Source of the DNA: JAQCEJ01 sp046160425
GTDB lineage: Bacteria > Planctomycetota > Planctomycetia > Planctomycetales > Planctomycetaceae
Direction: 5' to 3'
Length of the DNA: 10,772 bases
Assembly (NCBI GenBank): GCA_046160425.1
Contig: JBJXGP010000417.1
Coordinates: forward strand, 1 to 10,772
Both the position numbers and the translations under genes were made by a program. Every line of letters begins with the position of its first letter. Position 1 is the stretch's first letter. The notes beneath the pieces are model-generated. The model saw nothing but the letters and a program-made list of their open reading frames with translations. It was not told the origin of the DNA and did no database searches. Below, in pieces: positions 7,357 through 10,772 of this stretch.

Positions 7357-7831
7357 CGGCGTGATCCATATTCATGTCACCTGACTGATGTGAAACTCTG
7401 CAAATCATTTGAACCGAATGCGAACGTCGAAACAACATACCGCGTCAATAATTGTACAAGTGGCAGTTTATCGGTCTCTTGTTTCCTGTTTCTGAGAAAT
7501 CCGGGACGGAAACGTCGCTTCGCACCAAAATGACTTGGATTTTCCCGGCGGACTCTTATGCTATGGGTGCATCCGTTAAATGGTGGTAGTCATTCGGGTA
7601 GCCGGGACAGCTTTGTGTCCCGGTCGCGTAGCGACAAGAGGTCTTATTGTGGCCGAGGTCTATGACATCGATCCGGCCTCACAGAGGCCAGCTACAAATG
7701 CACCACCGGGGATACCACCAATTAACGGATGCACCCTTATGTTATCCTCTCTGCCGAAACAGGTCGATAAAATCGCGTCGGCCAGATATCGTCAACCATC
7801 ACAGTCATCATCGAACGGAGTCAAAAAACTC
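7357..7831. other. 475-bp gap before serA
   Basis: This gap separates the secreted-protein gene (leftward) from serA (rightward). The first 200 bp (7357-7555) hold no coding frame or structure I can support. From 7556 to 7745 lies the MITE-like element with its flanking repeats. The last 86 bp form the immediate leader of serA and contain only a weak GGAG Shine-Dalgarno at 7817-7820, 11 nt before the ATG. The serA frame happens to stay open back to 7580, but that stretch is element and leader sequence, not protein. Confidence 0.6.
7565..7736. mobile_element. MITE-like element with 24-bp terminal inverted repeats
   Basis: The 172-bp element has ends at 7565-7588 and 7713-7736 that are inverted repeats of 24 bp with one mismatch (outermost bases GGGTGCATCCGTTAA). 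The ends are flanked by 9-bp direct repeats, TTATGCTAT (7556-7564) and TTATGTTAT (7737-7745), like a target-site duplication with one later change. Inside are four hairpins: CCGGGACA/TGTCCCGG (7602-7623), TCGC/GCGA (7624-7634), CGAGGTC/GACATCG with one mismatch (7654-7670) and GGCCTC/GAGGCC (7675-7689). GTAGCCGG (7598-7605) also pairs with CCAGCTAC (7688-7695), with one mismatch, enclosing them. It encodes no protein, so movement would need a transposase supplied in trans. No autonomous partner is in the window. Confidence 0.65.
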
Positions 7832-9472
7832 ATGTCCAAATATCGCGTGTTGATTACCGATAACCTCTCCAAAACCGGTCTGGAGGTCTTGCGGAAGTTC
7901 CCCGAGATCGAAATCGATTTGCAATCGGGTTTGACTCCGCCGCAGGTCCGCGAGGCGATGCAGCAGGCCGATGCGATTATCATTCGCTCGGGAACCACGC
8001 TGACCCCCGAACTGCTCACCGGCCAAAAGCGGTTGAAAGCGATCGTCCGCGCGGGGGTGGGAGTCGACAACATCGACTTGCCCAGTGCGACGCGCGAGGG
8101 GATCGTCGTCATGAACACCCCCGCCGGCAACACGACCAGCACGGCGGAGCACACCATCGCCATGTTGCTTGCCCTGTCGCGCAATATCGGACCCGCCGCG
8201 GCCAGCATGAAAGCGGGACAGTGGGATCGCAAGAAATATACGGGGACGCAACTCGCGGGAAAAACGCTGGCCGTCGTCGGTCTCGGTCGCATCGGCCAAA
8301 CGGTTGCCCGACGCGCGCGAGGGCTCGAGATGCGAATCGTCGGCTATGATCCGTTTCTCTCCGCCGAGCGGGCCGCCGAACAGGGGATCGAACTGTATCG
8401 CGATATCGACGACCTGCTGCCGTTGTGCGATTTTCTCACGGTCCATACGCCCCTCTCCGATGAAACTCGCGGCCTGATCAACGCCGAGCGGATGAACAAA
8501 ATGAAGCCCGGCGTGCGAATCATCAACTGCGCACGCGGCGGAATCGTCGATGAAGAAGCTCTCGCCGATGCGCTGGAATCGGGACACGTCGCCGGTGCCG
8601 CCCTCGATGTATTCGTCACCGAGCCGCCGGGGGCGAGTCGTTTGGTGGCGCATCCGCACGTTTTGGCGACGCCGCACCTGGGGGCCTCGACCGACGAAGC
8701 GCAGGAACTGGTCGCCGTCGAAGCGGCTGAGATCGTGACCGGTTTTCTGCTCCGCAACGAAGTGCGGCATGCGGTCAACATGGTCCCCATCACCGCCGCC
8801 GAGATGGAGGCGATCCGCATGTACCTCGATCTCGGTTATCGGCTGGGGTTGCTCCTCTCGCAATTGAACAAGTCGGGGGGAGTTCATTCGGCTCATCTCC
8901 AGTATAAGGGAGAGGCGGCGACGAAACAGACGAAACTGATCACGGCGAGTTTCGCCGCGGGATTGCTTTCGTCGGCGTTCGATGAAGGGGTCAACATCGT
9001 CAATGCGGAGATGATGGCCCACGAGCGAGGAATTCAGCTCACCGAATCGTCGTCGTCGGAAATCGGGCATTTCGCCACGCTCGTGCAGGCGACGGTCGTC
9101 ACCAACACCGGCGAACTCGCGGCGGCGGGGACGACGTTCGGCCACGATTTTCTGCGACTGGTGCGGCTGGGTGAATTCCAACTCGACGCCTATCTCGACG
9201 GCCTCTTGCTGATCTATCGTCATCGCGACGTGCCGGGCCTGATCGGCTACATCGGTACGATTTTCGGCAAACATCAGGTCAACATCGCCCACATGGCGCT
9301 CGGCCGCGAGAAGAACGTCATGGGAGGCCAAGCCGTCGCCGTTCTCAACCTCGACAACGCCCCGTCCACCGAGGCGTTAGCGGAAGTCTCGAAGCATCCG
9401 GAAGTGACGAGCGTGGAGGTCGTGCGCCTGCCGACCGCGGGTGCCCCGCTGCCGTGGCTGGTTTCGGGGTGA
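7832..9472 (+). CDS. serA: D-3-phosphoglycerate dehydrogenase
   Basis: This cytoplasmic enzyme oxidises 3-phosphoglycerate to 3-phosphohydroxypyruvate with NAD+, the first step of the phosphorylated serine pathway. The 546-aa length fits the long, type-1 form (about 530 aa) with an intervening domain and an ACT domain. Substrate-domain motif RAGVGVDN is at 73-80. The NAD-binding Rossmann motif GLGRIG is at 150-155, with the ribose-binding Asp at 173 (GYD). The catalytic residues expected for D-2-hydroxyacid dehydrogenases are present: Arg235 (NCARGG), Glu264 (VTEPP) and His282 (PHLGAS). The intervening domain covers about 320-450 and the ACT domain about 455-530 (HRDVPGLIGYIG, VNIAHMAL), where serine feedback inhibition usually acts. 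The ATG at 7832 is chosen because the protein family begins there. An 84-codon upstream extension is possible in frame but passes through the MITE-like element. It appears to be transcribed alone. Confidence 0.96.
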   Translation: MSKYRVLITDNLSKTGLEVLRKFPEIEIDLQSGLTPPQVREAMQQADAIIIRSGTTLTPELLTGQKRLKAIVRAGVGVDNIDLPSATREGIVVMNTPAGNTTSTAEHTIAMLLALSRNIGPAAASMKAGQWDRKKYTGTQLAGKTLAVVGLGRIGQTVARRARGLEMRIVGYDPFLSAERAAEQGIELYRDIDDLLPLCDFLTVHTPLSDETRGLINAERMNKMKPGVRIINCARGGIVDEEALADALESGHVAGAALDVFVTEPPGASRLVAHPHVLATPHLGASTDEAQELVAVEAAEIVTGFLLRNEVRHAVNMVPITAAEMEAIRMYLDLGYRLGLLLSQLNKSGGVHSAHLQYKGEAATKQTKLITASFAAGLLSSAFDEGVNIVNAEMMAHERGIQLTESSSSEIGHFATLVQATVVTNTGELAAAGTTFGHDFLRLVRLGEFQLDAYLDGLLLIYRHRDVPGLIGYIGTIFGKHQVNIAHMALGREKNVMGGQAVAVLNLDNAPSTEALAEVSKHPEVTSVEVVRLPTAGAPLPWLVSG

Positions 9473-9481
9473 GTGGATGCG

Positions 9482-9487
9482 TATAAT
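9482..9487 (+). promoter_or_regulatory. Candidate -10 box before the TPR gene
   Basis: A perfect TATAAT occurs in a short AT-rich patch (9482-9500) just after the serA stop codon, 55 nt before the next ATG. No good -35 lies 16-18 bp upstream, so it is suggestive only. It would make the TPR gene independent of serA. Confidence 0.3.
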
Positions 9488-9529
9488 CAATAATTATAGG
9501 TTGATCACACGCGAAGCTAATTCTCACAA

Positions 9530-9535
9530 AGGTGG
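9530..9535 (+). promoter_or_regulatory. Ribosome binding site of the TPR gene
   Basis: AGGTGG lies 6 nt before the ATG at 9542 and supports that start. Confidence 0.6.
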
Positions 9536-9541
9536 CCTACG

Positions 9542-10567
9542 ATGTGGGACACGAAACGTGCCGCAATCTTGTTTCTGGCGCTGACCATGTTCATGGTTTA
9601 CAGAAACAAAGAGGTTCCAGCGAAATTCCTCTGTGATCCCCCTCACACGACATCCGCCTCAAACAAGGCAAGGGATGCCGCACGTCATTCGAAAAGCCCC
9701 GCTCATCTAACTTCCTTTGCGGTCCATTCGATGAAAGACTCACAAGTTCAGGAATCTGCTCGGCGCGAGATTGCCGTGGCATATGCCCACGCGGGTGATC
9801 AGAAATCGGCAACGAATATTTTGACTCTTCGACACGAAGTCCAGAGCGGGGATGTTGGACGGTATACCATCACGGTTCAATGTGAAATCGCGTTGGCATT
9901 GGCCGAGACGAGAAAACAGGCTCAGGCTTTGGAATTATTGAACCAGACTGAGGATATCGTATCGATAATCGAATTTGCTTCAGAAAAACCAGAGGCGTTA
10001 TGTGAGATTGGCGGCGCATTTGATTATGCGGGTGATCGCGAACGGGCAATAACAATCTTGGAACAGGCTTTTGAGGCGGCTCAATCACTTGGGGATGCAG
10101 GTAACCGGGTCACGAGACTCACCGTAATTGCCCACGCATTGATTCAGGCAAAGAATCGGGAACGGGCGTTTGCCGTGCTCAAGCAAGCCTTGGAAGTCAG
10201 TGAGTCAATCGAGCTTGCCAACAACAAGGCAACTGCCCTCAGTGAGATCGCTGTGGTGTTAATTCACGGAGGAGATCGGGAGCAGGCTTTATTGACACTG
10301 AAGCCTGCTCTTGAAGTCGCGCAGTCGATTGAAAAGGTTGGCCCAAGAGAAACCAATCTATATAAAGTTGCCAGTGCAATCGCTCTGGCTGGAGACGGTG
10401 ATCAAGCCGTTGTGGTGGCTCAAAGAATTGAGAACCCTAACTCAAAGGCAGCGACTCTGCGCGAAATTGCCAAAGGCTTGGCCGAGTCAGGAGACGGTAA
10501 GAAGGGCCTCGAAGTGGCCAATCTGACCTGCCTCACGAATTTCGGACACTCGGAAGGAAGATTATAA
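9542..10567 (+). CDS. Membrane-anchored TPR-like repeat protein, C-terminus probably replaced by IS sequence
   Basis: The frame has 341 codons. A short basic start (MWDTKR) and a hydrophobic segment at about 7-20 indicate a signal anchor or signal peptide. After a polar linker come seven TPR-like helix-pair repeats with the pattern (A/L)xxEIAxxLAxAGDxxxA, beginning near residues 73, 113, 152, 192, 232, 272 and 305. The first six are spaced 39-40 residues apart, longer than the 34 of classical TPRs. Such repeats are general protein-interaction scaffolds; no partner is evident. From nucleotide 10524 the sequence looks like the left end of an IS3-family element, so about residue 328 onward (LTCLTNFGHSEGRL) is probably IS-derived and the native protein was longer. 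GC content is well below that of serA next door. The start has a good Shine-Dalgarno. Confidence 0.75.
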   Translation: MWDTKRAAILFLALTMFMVYRNKEVPAKFLCDPPHTTSASNKARDAARHSKSPAHLTSFAVHSMKDSQVQESARREIAVAYAHAGDQKSATNILTLRHEVQSGDVGRYTITVQCEIALALAETRKQAQALELLNQTEDIVSIIEFASEKPEALCEIGGAFDYAGDRERAITILEQAFEAAQSLGDAGNRVTRLTVIAHALIQAKNRERAFAVLKQALEVSESIELANNKATALSEIAVVLIHGGDREQALLTLKPALEVAQSIEKVGPRETNLYKVASAIALAGDGDQAVVVAQRIENPNSKAATLREIAKGLAESGDGKKGLEVANLTCLTNFGHSEGRL

Positions 10568-10647
10568 TAACCTTTCTTTCAAGGAGTGTCACACATGGCC
10601 AAAGGGAAACGTTACGAACGGGATTTTCAATTGAACGCGGCTCGGCT
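10524..10647 (+). mobile_element. Left-end remnant of an IS3-family-like element
   Basis: The stretch begins TGACCTGCC, the TG-type terminus common in IS3-family inverted repeats, with GGACACT 20 bp inside. A leader with Shine-Dalgarno AAGGAG (10581-10586) and an orfA-like start at 10595 follow, the usual distance from an IS3 left end. It starts inside the TPR repeat coding region and is itself cut at about 10648 by a second element. The exact left boundary is inferred from the terminus motif only. Confidence 0.5.
10581..10586 (+). promoter_or_regulatory. Ribosome binding site of the orfA fragment
   Basis: AAGGAG lies 8 nt before the ATG at 10595. This strong match indicates that the short frame was once a translated gene. 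Confidence 0.6.
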
Positions 10648-10681
10648 TGGACTTACCCACAAATGGTGGGCGCGGGGTTAA
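10595..10681 (+). pseudogene. IS3-family transposase OrfA, 5' fragment
   Basis: A 28-codon frame begins MAKGKRYERDFQLNAARL, which resembles the N-terminus of IS3/IS911-type OrfA, the helix-turn-helix subunit that precedes the OrfB integrase. The OrfA-like part ends after about 18 codons. The remaining codons (GLTHKWWARG, then a stop at 10679-10681) read into the end of the second element. The fragment lacks nearly all of the helix-turn-helix and leucine-zipper region and cannot be functional. The strong ribosome binding site is intact. Confidence 0.6.
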
Positions 10682-10772
10682 GGTTATGCGGCCTGGTCGA
10701 ACTCTGCGGGGGAGAGATATCCCAGCGCTGAGTGTCGGCGGACGCGGTTGTAGAAGATTTCAATATAGTCAA
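10648..10772 (-). mobile_element. Right end of a second IS3-family element, extending beyond the window
   Basis: The boundary at about 10648 reads TGGACTTACCCAC inward, again a TG-type IS3-family terminus. It resembles the terminus at 10524 in base pattern but is not identical. A 15-bp subterminal inverted repeat, CCCAC-AAATG-GTGGG, lies at 10656-10670. The transposase frame on the minus strand stops at 10684, 36 bp inside the end, as is usual for IS3 right ends. The other end and the target duplication lie outside the window. Confidence 0.65.
10684..10772 (-). CDS. IS3-family transposase OrfB, C-terminal fragment
   Basis: Read on the minus strand, the frame gives 28 residues before TAA: YIEIFYNRVRRHSALGYLSP followed by AEFDQAA. 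This is the highly conserved C-terminus of the IS3-family OrfB integrase (rve_3-type end, with the typical YNxxRxHSALGYLSP block). The DDE catalytic core lies upstream of this and outside the window, so activity cannot be judged. Translation would need the OrfA-OrfB frameshift usual in this family. Only the 5' edge is missing; there is no internal stop. Confidence 0.88.
   Translation of the reverse strand, partial: DYIEIFYNRVRRHSALGYLSPAEFDQAA

Noticed and set aside
7345..7533. 62-codon plus-strand frame
   Set aside because: It overlaps the start of the secreted-protein gene on the other strand, has no Shine-Dalgarno and no recognisable features.
7602..7623. CCGGGACA/TGTCCCGG hairpin as a rho-independent terminator or riboswitch
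   Set aside because: No T-run follows and no adjacent transcript ends here in the right orientation; it is better explained as an internal hairpin of the MITE-like element.
7580..7831. 84-codon N-terminal extension of serA
   Set aside because: The frame is open, but the extension reads through the terminal repeats and hairpins of the MITE-like element, and the family's conserved N-terminus starts at the ATG at 7832.
7808..9331. 507-codon open frame on the minus strand
   Set aside because: It is antisense to serA, whose protein is unmistakable. The frame is Arg/Asp/Gln-rich with no recognisable domain and arises from the high-GC codon pattern.

Overview
The window looks like chromosomal DNA from a planctomycete. 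The main evidence is a DUF1559-family membrane protein, a family strongly expanded in Planctomycetes. Supporting evidence is a HEAT-repeat lipoprotein, a large secreted protein of unknown family, very loose gene spacing, and hairpin-rich intergenic repeats with AAC loops. No rRNA, tRNA or CRISPR array was seen. The assignment rests on protein style and architecture, not on a marker gene.

Layout from left to right: (1) a minus-strand HEAT-repeat lipoprotein gene runs off the left edge (1-1441); its start is fixed by a lipoprotein signal peptide. (2) A 310-bp divergent intergenic region holds a candidate promoter and a 12-bp bulged hairpin in the leader of the next gene. (3) A short SecA-like ATPase (1752-3692) keeps the motor motifs but stops before the two-helix finger and C-terminal region of housekeeping SecA. 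(4) A cluster of three AAC-loop hairpins lies at 3717-3805. (5) A DUF1559 protein (3860-4672) is followed, convergently, by (6) a minus-strand secreted protein of 873 aa (4735-7356) that I cannot assign. (7) A 475-bp gap contains a 172-bp MITE-like element (7565-7736) with near-perfect 24-bp terminal inverted repeats and 9-bp flanking direct repeats. (8) serA (7832-9472) encodes D-3-phosphoglycerate dehydrogenase, the first step of serine biosynthesis. (9) A membrane-anchored TPR-like protein (9542-10567) has a 40-residue repeat period. (10) The right edge is a nested mobile-element junction: the left end of one IS3-family-like element appears to cut the TPR gene, and is itself cut by a second IS3-family element on the opposite strand.

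The genes do not form an obvious operon. The shared theme of the left two thirds is the cell envelope: a lipoprotein, a SecA-like ATPase, an anchored pseudopilin-like protein and a secreted protein. No direct functional link between them can be shown from sequence. serA is core metabolism. The TPR gene and the DUF1559 gene are visibly lower in GC than serA and secA-like (43% in 9961-10020 and 42% in 4201-4260, against 73% in 8581-8640, counted by hand), which fits accessory or recently exchanged DNA. The most unusual items are the truncated SecA-like motor, the MITE-like element before serA, and the nested IS insertion that shortens the TPR gene.
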